From Paraburkholderia solitsugae (lineage in GTDB: Bacteria; Pseudomonadota; Gammaproteobacteria; Burkholderiales; Burkholderiaceae): DNA of 42,879 nucleotides. The stretch is from NCBI RefSeq assembly GCF_013177695.1, contig NZ_WOEY01000081.1:1-42879 (forward strand), read 5' to 3'. Positions 1 through 9,043 of this stretch are shown here, piece after piece. Both the position numbers and the translations under genes were made by a program. Positions within the stretch are counted from its first letter, which is position 1. Each line of letters starts with the position of its first letter. The notes under the pieces were generated by a model. It made no database searches, was not told the origin of the DNA, and worked only from the letters and a program-made list of their open reading frames with translations.

Positions 1-1103
1 GCGTGGTGCTGCTCGCGCTGGTCGGCATCATCGGTACGGACACCGGCCTTGCCGCGATGTCCTCGCTGCGGCCGACGCTCGGTGTGCGCGGCGCATCGGT
101 GCCTGCCGTGCTGAACGCGGTGCAACTGGTCGGCTGGGGCTCGTTCGAGGTGATCGTGATGCGCGATTCCGCCGATGCGCTCGCCAAGCAAGCCTTCGGT
201 TTCTCGATGCCGCTGATCTGGACCGTGGTCTTCGGCTTGCTCGCGACGCTGCTGGCGATCAGCGGCCCGCTGTCGTTCGTGCGGCGTTTTCTGCGCACGT
301 GGGGCATCTGGCTGCTGCTGGCGGGCGCCGCGTGGCTCTCGTGGAATCTGCTGGCCAAGCATGATCTCGCCGCGCTGATGCGCCGTCCTGGCACCGGCGA
401 GATGTCGTTCGGCGGCGCCATCGATCTGGTGGTCGCGATGCCGCTCTCGTGGCTGCCGCTGATCTCCGACTACACGCGTTTCGGCCGGCGCCCGGGCGAG
501 ACCTTCCGCGGCACGCTGCTCGGCTATGGCATTGCGAACATCTGGTTTTATGCGCTCGGCGCGATCTACGGTCTCGCGGCCGGCGGTGGCGACGCGCTGC
601 TGACCGGCGCGCTGGCTCAAGCGGGCGGCGGCCTCGCCCTGCTGCTGATCCTGATCGACGAAGTGGACAACGCGTTCGCCGATATCCACTCGGCTGCGGT
701 CTCGACCGGCACGTTCTGGACGCGCGGCAGTGTGCCGTTGTTGTCGGCGGCATTCGGCGCGTTGTGCACGGCGATCGCCTTGCTTGTGCCGATGGCGAAG
801 TATCAGAACTTCCTGCTGCTGATCGGCTCGGTGTTCGCGCCGCTGTTCGGCGTGGTGCTCGTGGATCACTTCATCGTGCGCAAGCGTCGCATTGAAGCCG
901 CCGTGCTCGGCGATGTGCGCGGCCGATACGGCTTCTCGGGCGGCTGGCATCTGAGCGCGTTCGCGTCGTGGGCAATCGGGATCGTGTCGTATCAGGCGAT
1001 CAATCAATGGCTGCCGGATCTGGGCGCTACGTTGCCCTCGTTGGCGATTGGTGCGGTGTGCTATCTGGCGCTGGTGTCGGCCCGGAAGACGGCTTACGCG
1101 TGA
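1..1103 (+). CDS. NCS1-family cytosine/HMP-type permease (CytX-like), 5' truncated
   Basis: The fragment encodes about 366 residues of a multi-pass inner-membrane protein with roughly ten hydrophobic segments, and it runs off the left edge, so the true start is outside the window. The stretch WLPLISDYTRFGRRP, followed by a glycine-rich helix and a late DHFIVRK segment, is typical of the nucleobase:cation symporter-1 family. Within it the CytX branch, putative hydroxymethylpyrimidine/thiamine-precursor transporters, fits best by recollection. Such carriers import a nucleobase or pyrimidine with a cation. No thiamine gene is visible here to support that substrate, and the convergent neighbour is a guanidino-hydrolase gene, so a guanidino or purine substrate cannot be excluded. 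A strong bidirectional hairpin terminator follows the stop codon. The family is clear; the substrate is not. Confidence 0.75.
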   Translation, partial: VVLLALVGIIGTDTGLAAMSSLRPTLGVRGASVPAVLNAVQLVGWGSFEVIVMRDSADALAKQAFGFSMPLIWTVVFGLLATLLAISGPLSFVRRFLRTWGIWLLLAGAAWLSWNLLAKHDLAALMRRPGTGEMSFGGAIDLVVAMPLSWLPLISDYTRFGRRPGETFRGTLLGYGIANIWFYALGAIYGLAAGGGDALLTGALAQAGGGLALLLILIDEVDNAFADIHSAAVSTGTFWTRGSVPLLSAAFGALCTAIALLVPMAKYQNFLLLIGSVFAPLFGVVLVDHFIVRKRRIEAAVLGDVRGRYGFSGGWHLSAFASWAIGIVSYQAINQWLPDLGATLPSLAIGAVCYLALVSARKTAYA

Positions 1104-1128
1104 GCTGAGCAAGGGTCATCGCAATACA

Positions 1129-1157
1129 GAAAAGGCCTGCAAATTGCAGGCCTTTTC
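1129..1157. terminator. Bidirectional intrinsic terminator
   Basis: Two perfectly complementary 14-nt arms (GAAAAGGCCTGCAA and its complement) are separated by one base, with A- and T-runs forming the outer stem. It lies between the convergent permease and guanidinobutyrase genes and can end transcripts from both sides. Confidence 0.85.
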
Positions 1158-1209
1158 TCTTGATGCGTCATCAACCTGAGTCAGTTCAACGCGCAGTCCA
1201 CTGCGCAGT

Positions 1210-2199
1210 TCAACGCGTCGAAGCCCGATACTCGACGCCCGGCAACACGCACAGCAATTCGAACGCGAGATTCGCGCCGAGCAGCGCGGTCGTGCCAAAC
1301 GGATCGTACGGCGGCGCCACTTCGACCAGATCGCAGCCGACGATGTTCAGCCCATGCGAGCCGCGAATGATTTCCAGCGCCTGCGGCACCGTCAAACCGG
1401 CGATTTCCGGCGTGCCCGTACCCGGCGCGAACGCCGGATCGATACCGTCGATATCGAACGTGATGTACACCGGACCGTCGCCCATGCGTTCCCGCACGCG
1501 CGCCATCAACGGCACCAGCGACTGGTTCCAGCACGCCTCGGCCTGCACGACTTCGAAGCCCTGATCGCGGCACCAGTCGAAATCTTCGGCAGCGTAACCC
1601 GTGCCACGCAGACCGATCTGAACGACGCGGTCGCAGTCGAGCAAGCCCTCTTCCACCGCGCGGCGAAACGGCGTGCCGTGTGCGATCTTCTCGCCCATCA
1701 TCGTGTCGTTGACGTCGGCGTGTGCATCCACGTGAATCAGACCGACCTTGCCGTGCTTGCGATGAATCGCGCGCAGAATCGGCAGCGCGATCGTGTGGTC
1801 GCCACCGAGCGTGATCGGCTTGCAGTTGTGCTGGAGGATTTCGTCGTACGCGGTTTCGATGCGCTTGATCGAATCGTGCAGGTTGTACGGATTGATCGCG
1901 ACGTCGCCGAGATCGGCCACGCGCAGCGAATCGAACGGCGCGGCGCGTGTCGCCATGTTGTACGGGCGAAGCAGCACCGATTCGCTGCGGATCTGGCGCG
2001 GCCCGAAGCGCGCGCCCGTGCGGTTCGAGGTGCCGAGATCGAACGGCACACCGACGAAGCAGGCGTCGAACCCTTCAGCCGAGCCGACGTTCGGCAGCCG
2101 CATCATCGTCGCAATGCCGCCGCAACGGGGCATGGCGTTGCCGGACAGCGGTTGCGGCCGTTCACCGGCCTCGGGGGAAATGAAGGAGGAAGTATTCAT
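1210..2199 (-). CDS. gbuA: Guanidinobutyrase / agmatinase (ureohydrolase family)
   Basis: This 329-residue ureohydrolase cleaves a guanidino compound to urea and an amine or amino acid, using two Mn ions. The metal-binding signatures are all present: GGDH at 132-135, DAHAD at 158-162 and DIDGIDP at 249-255. The N-terminal stretch NAMPRCGGIATMMRLP and the block RPYNMATRAAPFDSL closely resemble, from memory, Pseudomonas guanidinobutyrase GbuA more than E. coli SpeB. 4-Guanidinobutyrate to 4-aminobutyrate plus urea is therefore the preferred reaction, and agmatine is the alternative. The ATG at 2199 was chosen because the aligned family start lies there; an upstream extension in frame has no family similarity. 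A LysR regulator is divergently transcribed 170 bp away, the same arrangement as gbuA-gbuR in Pseudomonas. Confidence 0.85.
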   Translation of the reverse strand: MNTSSFISPEAGERPQPLSGNAMPRCGGIATMMRLPNVGSAEGFDACFVGVPFDLGTSNRTGARFGPRQIRSESVLLRPYNMATRAAPFDSLRVADLGDVAINPYNLHDSIKRIETAYDEILQHNCKPITLGGDHTIALPILRAIHRKHGKVGLIHVDAHADVNDTMMGEKIAHGTPFRRAVEEGLLDCDRVVQIGLRGTGYAAEDFDWCRDQGFEVVQAEACWNQSLVPLMARVRERMGDGPVYITFDIDGIDPAFAPGTGTPEIAGLTVPQALEIIRGSHGLNIVGCDLVEVAPPYDPFGTTALLGANLAFELLCVLPGVEYRASTR

Positions 2200-2369
2200 C
2201 GTGTCTCGGCAATGAAAAGGGGGACTGTAAGCAAAACCGTGCAACCGGCCGAGTGATCAATAGAAAAGCGCACCTTGCCGGACGAATCTCGATTCTTGAG
2301 CAGTTTCCCGCAAGTTAAAATACGAACAGAATAAACTTCACATTGATTCGTAGCGATGTATCCTGACGT
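2200..2369. promoter_or_regulatory. Divergent gbuA / LysR control region
   Basis: This 170-bp region between two divergent genes is AT-richer than its flanks. It contains a short perfect inverted repeat, GAATC-TC-GATTC, at 2284-2295, and a second GATTCG at 2345-2350. Such sites are candidate LysR-type operators. The placement is inferred from gene order; no experimental consensus for this regulator was compared. Confidence 0.4.
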
Positions 2370-3290
2370 ATGTTCTCCCAACTCACCGATCTCGACCTGC
2401 GGCTAATCCGCGTCTTCCTCGCCATCGTCGACGCCGGCGGCGTCTCGCCGGCCCAGGCCACGCTCAACGTCGGCCAGTCGACTATCAGCACGCAACTCGC
2501 CACGCTGGAAACGCGCCTTGGCTATCGGCTGTGCGAGCGCGGCCGTGGCGGCTTCAGCCTGACCGCGCGCGGCGAACAATTCATCGTCGCAGCCCGCGCC
2601 CTGCTATCCGCCGTCGACACCTTCGGCATGCAGGCGCGCAATGTTGGCCGCAAGCTGGTCGGCACGCTCGATATCGGCATGATCGGCCACACGCCGGTGT
2701 CGGCGAGCGCGCGGATCAGCGACGCGATCGGCCGGTTTCGGGCGCGCGATCAATCGGTGCGGTTTTCGATTCTGGTGCGCTCGCCGGGCGAGCTGGAAGA
2801 ACTGTTGCTGAACGGCCGGATTCAGGTCGGCATCGGCTATTTCTGGCATCGCGTGCCGTCGCTTGAATACACCGAGGTGTTCGCCGAAGATCAGTTCGCG
2901 TATTGCGCGAAGGGGCATCCGCTGTTCGATCAGGCGGGCGAGGTGTCGCCTGCTGAAGCTGCGGCTCACGAATGGGCGTGGCGCAGTTATCCGCTCCCTG
3001 AAGCCGAAAGTTCAACCACGCCGCAGAACGTGACCGCCGTCGCGGACAACATGGAAGCGGTCGCGATGCTGGTGCTCTCGGGGCATCATCTCGGCTATTT
3101 GCCGGGGCATTTTGCAGCGCCGTTCGTCAAACAAGGTCTGCTCGCGGCGGTGAATCCGGCACAGATGCGTTACCGCGTGGCGTTTCATATGGTCACGCGG
3201 GCGCGTCAGCATCGAACGGATATCGTTGAAGCGTTTATCGACGATATGAAGGCCGCGCATCCTGCGCAGGTGCTGGAAGTGGATGTGTAG
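2370..3290 (+). CDS. LysR-family transcriptional regulator (GbuR-like)
   Basis: The 306-residue protein has an N-terminal winged helix-turn-helix (about residues 8-67, with the recognition region VGQSTISTQLATLETRLG) and a C-terminal LysR substrate-binding fold that senses a small effector. It starts 170 bp from the divergently transcribed ureohydrolase gene. That arrangement is classic for a LysR activator of the neighbouring gene and matches the known gbuR-gbuA pair of Pseudomonas. The likely inducer would be a guanidino acid, but this is inferred from context only. The family assignment is firm and the target is probable. Confidence 0.85.
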   Translation: MFSQLTDLDLRLIRVFLAIVDAGGVSPAQATLNVGQSTISTQLATLETRLGYRLCERGRGGFSLTARGEQFIVAARALLSAVDTFGMQARNVGRKLVGTLDIGMIGHTPVSASARISDAIGRFRARDQSVRFSILVRSPGELEELLLNGRIQVGIGYFWHRVPSLEYTEVFAEDQFAYCAKGHPLFDQAGEVSPAEAAAHEWAWRSYPLPEAESSTTPQNVTAVADNMEAVAMLVLSGHHLGYLPGHFAAPFVKQGLLAAVNPAQMRYRVAFHMVTRARQHRTDIVEAFIDDMKAAHPAQVLEVDV

Positions 3291-3349
3291 GGGTTCGGCA
3301 CACCCGGCGCGCGGCGCGATCGGCGGCCCATCGGCTCTCGATCAGCAAT

Positions 3350-3378
3350 TGAAAAGGCCGCGCTCGATGACGCGGCCT
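3350..3378 (-). terminator. Intrinsic terminator of lolA
   Basis: AGGCCGCG and CGCGGCCT form an 8-bp stem with an 8-nt loop at 3355-3378. Read on the minus strand it is followed by TTTTC. It lies 32 bp beyond the lolA stop codon. Confidence 0.7.
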
Positions 3379-3409
3379 GTCTGCCAATCAAACTGCTACA
3401 GCAATCAAC

Positions 3410-4147
3410 TTACCCGTTGATCACATCCGCGCCTTTCGGCACCGTGAACTTGAACGCATCGGCCGGCAGCGGCGGGTTCTTCTGGATGTTCGAGAAAGTC
3501 AGCAGCGTCACGTTGCCGAACACATCGTGCAGTTCCATCGCTTCAAGATTGCCATCCTTGAAGCCGATGCCGATGCGCTGAAACTGCGTGTCTTTCGCCT
3601 TGGGCGTCAGTTCGAGCCAGTCGATGCCGGCCTTCACGCCTGCATCACGCAGCGTGAAGTTCTTTTCCAGATCGTTGCTGCCGAACAGGATCGCCGCCGG
3701 GCTTGCCCCAAGCGCGCCGCCGAGGCTGCGCACCGTCACCTGATTCAGATCCTTGTCATACACGTAGAGCTTGTCGCCATCGGCTTGCAGCAGTTGTGCA
3801 TAAGGCTTCTCGTATTGCCAGATGAACTTGCCGGGACGCGCGAACGTGAACGTGCCGCTCGACGTGCCGGTCTTGCCAGCCGTGGACAGCGCGCCACTCG
3901 CGCCGCTTGCACCCGCCGCTTTGCTCGGCGCACGCACTTCCTGCTGCACGAACGTGCCGCGCGCAGAGTGGATTTGCGCGACGAACGCCTTCAGTTGCTC
4001 GGTGCCGCTCGCGAATGCCTGCGATGCGACAAGCATCGACGCACCGATCGCCACGCTGCCGATGCCACGTACGATTGTGCGAGCGAGTTTGCCGAAACGG
4101 CTGGGTTGAGCACTCTGTCGTGCGTGCTGCTGCGCGAATGGCTGCAT
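3410..4147 (-). CDS. lolA: Outer-membrane lipoprotein carrier protein LolA
   Basis: The 245-residue periplasmic chaperone receives mature lipoproteins from the LolCDE ABC transporter and passes them to LolB at the outer membrane. A long signal peptide ends at AFA, residue 46. The mature part has the family features: an early FVQQ segment, FARPGKFIWQYEKPYAQLLQ, a DGDKLYVYDKDLNQV strand, and a C-terminal LTFSNIQKNPPLPADAFKF. An alanine/glycine/serine-rich insertion of about 25 residues follows FVQQEVRAPSKAAG and is longer than in E. coli. The ATG at 4147 is preceded by GGGAGA at good spacing; a longer frame upstream lacks both a signal peptide and a ribosome site. It follows ftsK on the same strand, a common betaproteobacterial order. 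Confidence 0.92.
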   Translation of the reverse strand: MQPFAQQHARQSAQPSRFGKLARTIVRGIGSVAIGASMLVASQAFASGTEQLKAFVAQIHSARGTFVQQEVRAPSKAAGASGASGALSTAGKTGTSSGTFTFARPGKFIWQYEKPYAQLLQADGDKLYVYDKDLNQVTVRSLGGALGASPAAILFGSNDLEKNFTLRDAGVKAGIDWLELTPKAKDTQFQRIGIGFKDGNLEAMELHDVFGNVTLLTFSNIQKNPPLPADAFKFTVPKGADVING

Positions 4148-4365
4148 GGTGTTTTCTCCCTTGATTGAATTTGTTGAGCGGTCACGGCGGCGGGATTTGG
4201 GGGCTGCGGCCGCGTGACCGTCGCGGTTAGCTTGAACCGCGAAGCCGAGGGACGCGCCCCCGGCCTTGGGTAACAGCTTAAGCAAGAAGCCTTAAACAGG
4301 ACTTATGCGCGGGTCTTATACGCTGTGCTTTGCGGCTGGTTCGCCGCAATAGCCGTAGGGATGGC

Positions 4366-6681
4366 CTATTCCGCTTCCCGCGCCGGCGCCAGAATTTCGC
4401 GATTGCCGTTCGACGACATCGCCGATACCACGCCCGAGTTCTCCATCTGCTCGAGCAGGCGCGCCGCGCGGTTATAGCCGATGCGCAAATGCCGCTGTAC
4501 CAGCGAGATCGACGCGCGGCGGTTCTTCAGCACCACGTCGACCGCCTGGTCGTATAACGGGTCCGACTCGCCGTCGCCCGAACCGCTTCCCCCTGCGCCC
4601 GCGGAACCTTCGTCGCCCTCACCCGTTACGCCGCCTTCGAGAATGCCCTCGATATAGTTCGGCTCGCCCTGCTCCTTGAGCTTGTCGACCACGCGGTGCA
4701 CTTCCTCGTCCGACACGAACGCGCCGTGCACCCGCACCGGCAAGCCACTGCCCGGCGGCAGGTACAGCATGTCGCCCATGCCGAGCAGCGATTCCGCGCC
4801 CTGCTGGTCGAGAATCGTGCGCGAGTCGATCTTCGACGACACCTGGAACGCCATCCGCGTCGGCACGTTGGCCTTGATCAGACCGGTAATCACGTCGACC
4901 GACGGACGCTGCGTCGCCAGAATCAGATGGATGCCCGCCGCACGTGCTTTCTGCGCAATCCGCGCGATCAGCTCTTCGACCTTCTTGCCGACCACCATCA
5001 TCAGATCGGCCAATTCGTCGATCACGACGACGATGTTCGGCAGGCGCGACAGCGGTTCAGGATCGTCCGGCGTCAGGCTGAACGGATTCGGCAGCTTCTC
5101 TTCGCGCTTGGCGGCTTCGTCGATCTTGTTGTTGTAGCCGGCAAGGTTACGCACGCCGAGCTTGCTCATCAGCTTGTAGCGGCGCTCCATTTCGGCAACC
5201 GCCCAATTGAGCGCGTGACCCGCCTGGCGCATGTCCGTCACCACCGGACAGAGCAGATGCGGAATGCCTTCGTAGACGCTCATTTCGAGCATCTTCGGAT
5301 CGATCAGGATCATGCGGACCTGGTCGGCGCTCGCCTTGTAAAGCAGCGACAGGATCATCGCGTTGATACCCACCGACTTGCCCGAACCGGTCGTACCGGC
5401 CACCAGCAAGTGCGGCATTTTCGCGAGGTCGGCGCACACCGGCTTGCCGCCGATGTCCTTGCCGAGGCCCATGGTGAGCGGCGAAGCCGCGTCCGCATAA
5501 ACCGCCGAACCGAGAATCTCCGAGAGACTGACGGTTTGACGGCGCTGGTTCGGCAACTCCAGCGCCATGAAATTCTTGCCCGGAATCGTTTCGACCACGC
5601 GAATCGACACCAGCGACAGCGAACGCGCGAGATCTTTCGCCAGACCGACGATCTGGCTGCCCTTCACGCCAGTGGCCGGCTCGATTTCGTAACGTGTGAC
5701 GACCGGGCCCGGATACGCGGCGACCACGCTCACTTCGACGCCGAAGTCCTTGAGCTTTTTCTCGATCAGACGCGACGTGAATTCGAGCGTATCGGCGGAA
5801 ATGGTTTCCTGCGCGGCGGGCGCCGCGTCGAGCAGCGAGATCGGCGGCAAGGTGGAGTCGCCCGGCAAGTCCGTGAACAGCGGCACTTGCCGCTCTTTCT
5901 CGACGCGCTCCGATTTGGCGGGCGTGACGACCGGCGGCACGATCATGACCGGCTCGTGCTCCTCGATCCGCACGCGGCCCTTTTCGACCTTGCCTTCGCG
6001 CTTCACGGCGGCGGCTTCGCCCAATTTACGGTCGCGGCCGGCCTCGCGGCGCAGCTTGGCGAACGTGACCGCGGAAATGATCGATTCGCCGACCTTTTCC
6101 GACACCGACAGCCACGAAAAACGGAAATACAGGGACAAACCAATGCCGAGCACGATCAGCAGGGCCAACGTACCGCCCGTGAAGCCGAGCGCATGGGACA
6201 CCCCGCGCGCGACCGCCTCGCCGATCACGCCGCCCGGCGCACGCGGCAACTGCACTTTCAGCGACCACATGCGCAGCGCTTCGATGCCGTCGCAGGCGAG
6301 CAACACCAGCATGAACGCGAACGCGTCCGCGAGCCAGCCGGCATCGCGCGGCGCGTCGTCCTCTAGTTCCTCGTGACGGGTAATACGGCGGTAATTGGCG
6401 GAGATATGGCGGCCGAGCAGCACGATCCACCAGTAGGCGGACAGGCCGAACAGCAGCAACAGGATGTCGGATGTCCATGCGCCGACGCGGCCCGCCCAGT
6501 TGGCGATGTGGTCGACCTGCGCGGCATGCGTCCAGCTCGGATCGTGCCGGCTGTAGCTGACGAGCGCCATGAGCAGGAAGACGCCGAGCGCGACCTGCAA
6601 GATCCAGCGGATTTCGGTGAAGAGGCGCGACATACGGTGCGGCAATGCCTGCGCGCTCGCGGAATAGGGAGCTTTTGCCAT
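4366..6681 (-). CDS. ftsK: DNA translocase FtsK (short-linker type)
   Basis: FtsK is a septum-located DNA pump that moves chromosome ends during division and activates XerCD recombination at dif. The 771-residue protein has four N-terminal membrane segments (about residues 20-180), a charged linker of only about 100 residues, and a RecA-like motor. Walker A is GTTGSGKS at 429-436 (K435), and Walker B is VVVIDE with D555. The C-terminal winged-helix gamma domain (DPLYDQAVDVVLKNRRAS onward) reads KOPS sites. It is much shorter than the 1329-residue E. coli protein because of the linker, which is normal in this group. The ATG at 6681 has AGGA upstream; a 32-residue in-frame extension is glycine/serine-rich and not needed. 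Confidence 0.95.
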   Translation of the reverse strand: MAKAPYSASAQALPHRMSRLFTEIRWILQVALGVFLLMALVSYSRHDPSWTHAAQVDHIANWAGRVGAWTSDILLLLFGLSAYWWIVLLGRHISANYRRITRHEELEDDAPRDAGWLADAFAFMLVLLACDGIEALRMWSLKVQLPRAPGGVIGEAVARGVSHALGFTGGTLALLIVLGIGLSLYFRFSWLSVSEKVGESIISAVTFAKLRREAGRDRKLGEAAAVKREGKVEKGRVRIEEHEPVMIVPPVVTPAKSERVEKERQVPLFTDLPGDSTLPPISLLDAAPAAQETISADTLEFTSRLIEKKLKDFGVEVSVVAAYPGPVVTRYEIEPATGVKGSQIVGLAKDLARSLSLVSIRVVETIPGKNFMALELPNQRRQTVSLSEILGSAVYADAASPLTMGLGKDIGGKPVCADLAKMPHLLVAGTTGSGKSVGINAMILSLLYKASADQVRMILIDPKMLEMSVYEGIPHLLCPVVTDMRQAGHALNWAVAEMERRYKLMSKLGVRNLAGYNNKIDEAAKREEKLPNPFSLTPDDPEPLSRLPNIVVVIDELADLMMVVGKKVEELIARIAQKARAAGIHLILATQRPSVDVITGLIKANVPTRMAFQVSSKIDSRTILDQQGAESLLGMGDMLYLPPGSGLPVRVHGAFVSDEEVHRVVDKLKEQGEPNYIEGILEGGVTGEGDEGSAGAGGSGSGDGESDPLYDQAVDVVLKNRRASISLVQRHLRIGYNRAARLLEQMENSGVVSAMSSNGNREILAPAREAE

Positions 6682-7016
6682 TGATCCTGTTGCTTGTGTG
6701 GCCGATTTGCCGCCAGAGTCGCGGCCCGAAGCGGCGCTTAAGGCGGCCCCAGACCCGGTCCCGGCTGCCGGGTCCATCGATGCGGCCTATTGTAAACGCA
6801 GTGCCTCACGCGAGGCTGTAAATGACGGTAACTTAGCCAATTGACCTCACGAAAGGGTGCCGTGGCCCACGGCGACGCTATCGCCGCGATCAGAAAGCTT
6901 GATGGAGCAGGCCGGCGTGCCGCCCTTTATAATGCCGCTCTGATACCCATCTATAGTTTCAGCTCAAGTCGCGCGGCCTCGCATGGGCGAGCCGGGCGCC
7001 GTAAAAGGATTCGATC
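6682..7016. promoter_or_regulatory. Divergent ftsK / trxB intergenic region
   Basis: This 335-bp gap must carry promoters for both genes. A TATAAT box at 6928-6933 is a candidate -10 element for trxB, but no good -35 lies at 16-18 bp. An AAAGGA ribosome site precedes the trxB ATG. No RNA gene or operator was recognised. Confidence 0.35.
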
Positions 7017-8015
7017 ATGCCCGCAACTTCCACGAAACACGCCAAAGTTCTGATTCTCGGTTCCGGCCCCGCCGGCTACACGGCGGCGGTCTACGCGGCA
7101 CGCGCCAACCTGTCGCCGGTGCTCGTCACGGGTCTGGCCCAAGGCGGCCAGCTGATGACCACGACCGACGTCGAAAACTGGCCGGCTGACGGCAACGGCG
7201 TGCAAGGCCCGGAGTTGATGCAGCGCTTCCTGGAGCACGCCGAGCGCTTCAACACCGAAATCATTTTCGACCACATCCATACGGCCAAGCTGGATGAGAA
7301 GCCGATTCGCCTGATCGGCGATTCGGGCGAATACACCTGCGACTCGCTGGTCATCTCGACCGGCGCATCGGCGCAGTATCTCGGCCTGCCGTCTGAAGAA
7401 TTGTTCATGGGCAAAGGCGTGTCGGCTTGCGCCACCTGCGACGGCTTCTTCTACAAGCAACAACATGTGGCCGTGATCGGCGGCGGCAATACCGCAGTCG
7501 AGGAAGCCCTCTATCTGTCCGGCATCGCCAAGAAAGTGACGGTGATCCATCGCCGCGACAAGTTCCGTGCCGAACCGATCCTGATCGACCGTCTGCTGGC
7601 GAAGGAAAAGGAAGGCCTGGTCGAGATCAAGTGGAACAGCACACTCGACGAAGTGACCGGCGACCAGTCCGGCGTGACCGGCCTGCGTATCAAGAACACG
7701 CAAACCGGCGACACCACGGACATCGCGCTGCAAGGCATCTTCGTCGCGATCGGCCACAAGCCGAACACGGACATTTTCGAAGGTCAACTGGAGATGAAGA
7801 ACGGCTACATCATCACCAAGGGCGGCCTGAACGGTTTCGCAACGGCAACCAGCGTGCCGGGCGTGTTCGCGGCGGGCGACGTGCAGGATCACGTCTATCG
7901 TCAGGCGATCACCAGCGCGGGCACGGGCTGCATGGCCGCGCTCGACGCGCAGCGCTATCTGGAAACCATCGAAGAGATTGGCGAGCACGTGATGAGCGCG
8001 GAAGCCGAGCGTTAA
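7017..8015 (+). CDS. trxB: Thioredoxin-disulfide reductase
   Basis: This FAD- and NADPH-dependent enzyme reduces thioredoxin in the cytoplasm. At 332 residues it has the normal length for the low-molecular-weight bacterial type. An N-terminal FAD-binding motif GSGPAG lies at 15-20, the redox-active pair CATC at 138-141, the NADPH-binding GGGNTA at 155-160 with HRRD at 178-181, and the second FAD motif GVFAAGDVQD near the C-terminus. The ATG has AAAGGA eight bases upstream. It is divergent from ftsK and ends in a strong hairpin terminator, so it is probably monocistronic. Confidence 0.96.
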   Translation: MPATSTKHAKVLILGSGPAGYTAAVYAARANLSPVLVTGLAQGGQLMTTTDVENWPADGNGVQGPELMQRFLEHAERFNTEIIFDHIHTAKLDEKPIRLIGDSGEYTCDSLVISTGASAQYLGLPSEELFMGKGVSACATCDGFFYKQQHVAVIGGGNTAVEEALYLSGIAKKVTVIHRRDKFRAEPILIDRLLAKEKEGLVEIKWNSTLDEVTGDQSGVTGLRIKNTQTGDTTDIALQGIFVAIGHKPNTDIFEGQLEMKNGYIITKGGLNGFATATSVPGVFAAGDVQDHVYRQAITSAGTGCMAALDAQRYLETIEEIGEHVMSAEAER

Positions 8016-8086
8016 GCATCCCGAGAATCTGCGAGGGTAAGCACGACGGTAAAATGGCGGCTGGGCATGGCCTGGCCGCTTGCTTG

Positions 8087-8123
8087 AAAAAAGGCCGCGG
8101 CTGAGAAGCCAGCGGCCTTTTTT
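8087..8123 (+). terminator. Intrinsic terminator of trxB
   Basis: A GC-rich stem (GGCCGCGGCT pairing with AGCCAGCGGCC, one bulged base, loop GAGA) is flanked by A6 and T6, giving a strong structure on both strands. It lies about 70 bp after the trxB stop. Confidence 0.85.
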
Positions 8124-8274
8124 GTGTCGTCCCGGCGCCAGGCTGGTGCCGGTCCGCGCCCTTGCGTGTACGCTTGCCCAGCCCGACGGCCAGGCGTTGC
8201 GACGCGCCGTGGCCGGTTTCGGCGCCGCAACCGGCGTCGCGCGATCGATCTACTTTTCTGCGTGTATTACCGAT

Positions 8275-9033
8275 ATGCCGAAGAATCAGCCCCACCCTAG
8301 CGAACCGAAGCGCGCACGTGCCGTTGCCAGGTCCGCGCCCGAGACGGCCGCACCCGTGGTCAAACCGAAGATCGAACCGGCTGCGGGTCTAGCCGGCCTT
8401 GGCGCGTTGCGCGATGCGTTAAAGGGCGACACGCAACGGCGTGAGAGCGAACGCGTGGCGGCAGTGGCAGCGCAGCGCGAAGCGTCGGCGGATGCCGATC
8501 TGTTTCGCCGCGAGATCGGCGCAGTTGCGCCGCTGACGGTCCCGCAACGCGCCAGCCTGCCGCGCAATCCTCCTGCGCCGCTGCCGGTGCAAACCAAACT
8601 CGACGAAGAAGCCGTGCTTCACGAAGCGATCTCCGACGAGTTCGATCCCGAGATCCTGCTCGACACCGACGAAACGCTCTCCTATTGCCGGCCCGGCATA
8701 AGCCAGGAGGTCGTGCGCAAACTGCGGCGTGGCGATTGGATCGTGCAGGCGCAAATCGATCTGCACGGCATGCGTCGCGAGGAAGCGCGCGAGGCGTTGG
8801 CCGAGTTCATTCGTGAATCGGTGAAGCGTGGCCTGCGGTGCTTGCGCGTCATTCACGGCAAGGGCCTGGGATCGATCGGCAAAGAACCTGTCCTTAAGGG
8901 CAAAGTGCGCGCGTGGCTCGTGCAGAAATCCGAGGTCATCGCCTTCTGTCAGGCGCGTGCCCATGACGGCGGCGCGGGTGCGGTGGTCGTGCTGCTGCAG
9001 CCGGGTGCGTTGCCGGTTTCCCCCAAATACTGA
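8275..9033 (+). CDS. Smr-domain protein (MutS2-C-terminal-like, putative nuclease)
   Basis: The 252-residue protein has a disordered, basic and proline/alanine-rich N-terminal half and a C-terminal Smr domain. The two Smr signatures are visible: DLHG at 162-165 and HGKGLG at 194-199. Smr domains in stand-alone proteins such as E. coli SmrA/SmrB have nickase or endoribonuclease activity, and SmrB acts in collided-ribosome rescue. Which role applies here is not decided by the sequence. The ATG at 8275 is the first one that does not cut into the upstream terminator; an in-frame extension to 8080 would overlap that terminator and is rejected. The next gene starts 11 bp downstream, so the two are probably co-transcribed. 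Confidence 0.85.
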   Translation: MPKNQPHPSEPKRARAVARSAPETAAPVVKPKIEPAAGLAGLGALRDALKGDTQRRESERVAAVAAQREASADADLFRREIGAVAPLTVPQRASLPRNPPAPLPVQTKLDEEAVLHEAISDEFDPEILLDTDETLSYCRPGISQEVVRKLRRGDWIVQAQIDLHGMRREEAREALAEFIRESVKRGLRCLRVIHGKGLGSIGKEPVLKGKVRAWLVQKSEVIAFCQARAHDGGAGAVVVLLQPGALPVSPKY

Positions 9034-9043
9034 CGGAGTCCCG

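Noticed and set aside
3..5. GTG at position 3 as the true start of the permease
   Set aside because: The protein would lack the N-terminal membrane segments of its family; the gene clearly continues beyond the left edge.
4696..6366. Open frame of 556 codons antisense to ftsK
   Set aside because: It is a shadow of ftsK; composition is dominated by Arg, His and Asp with no family similarity.
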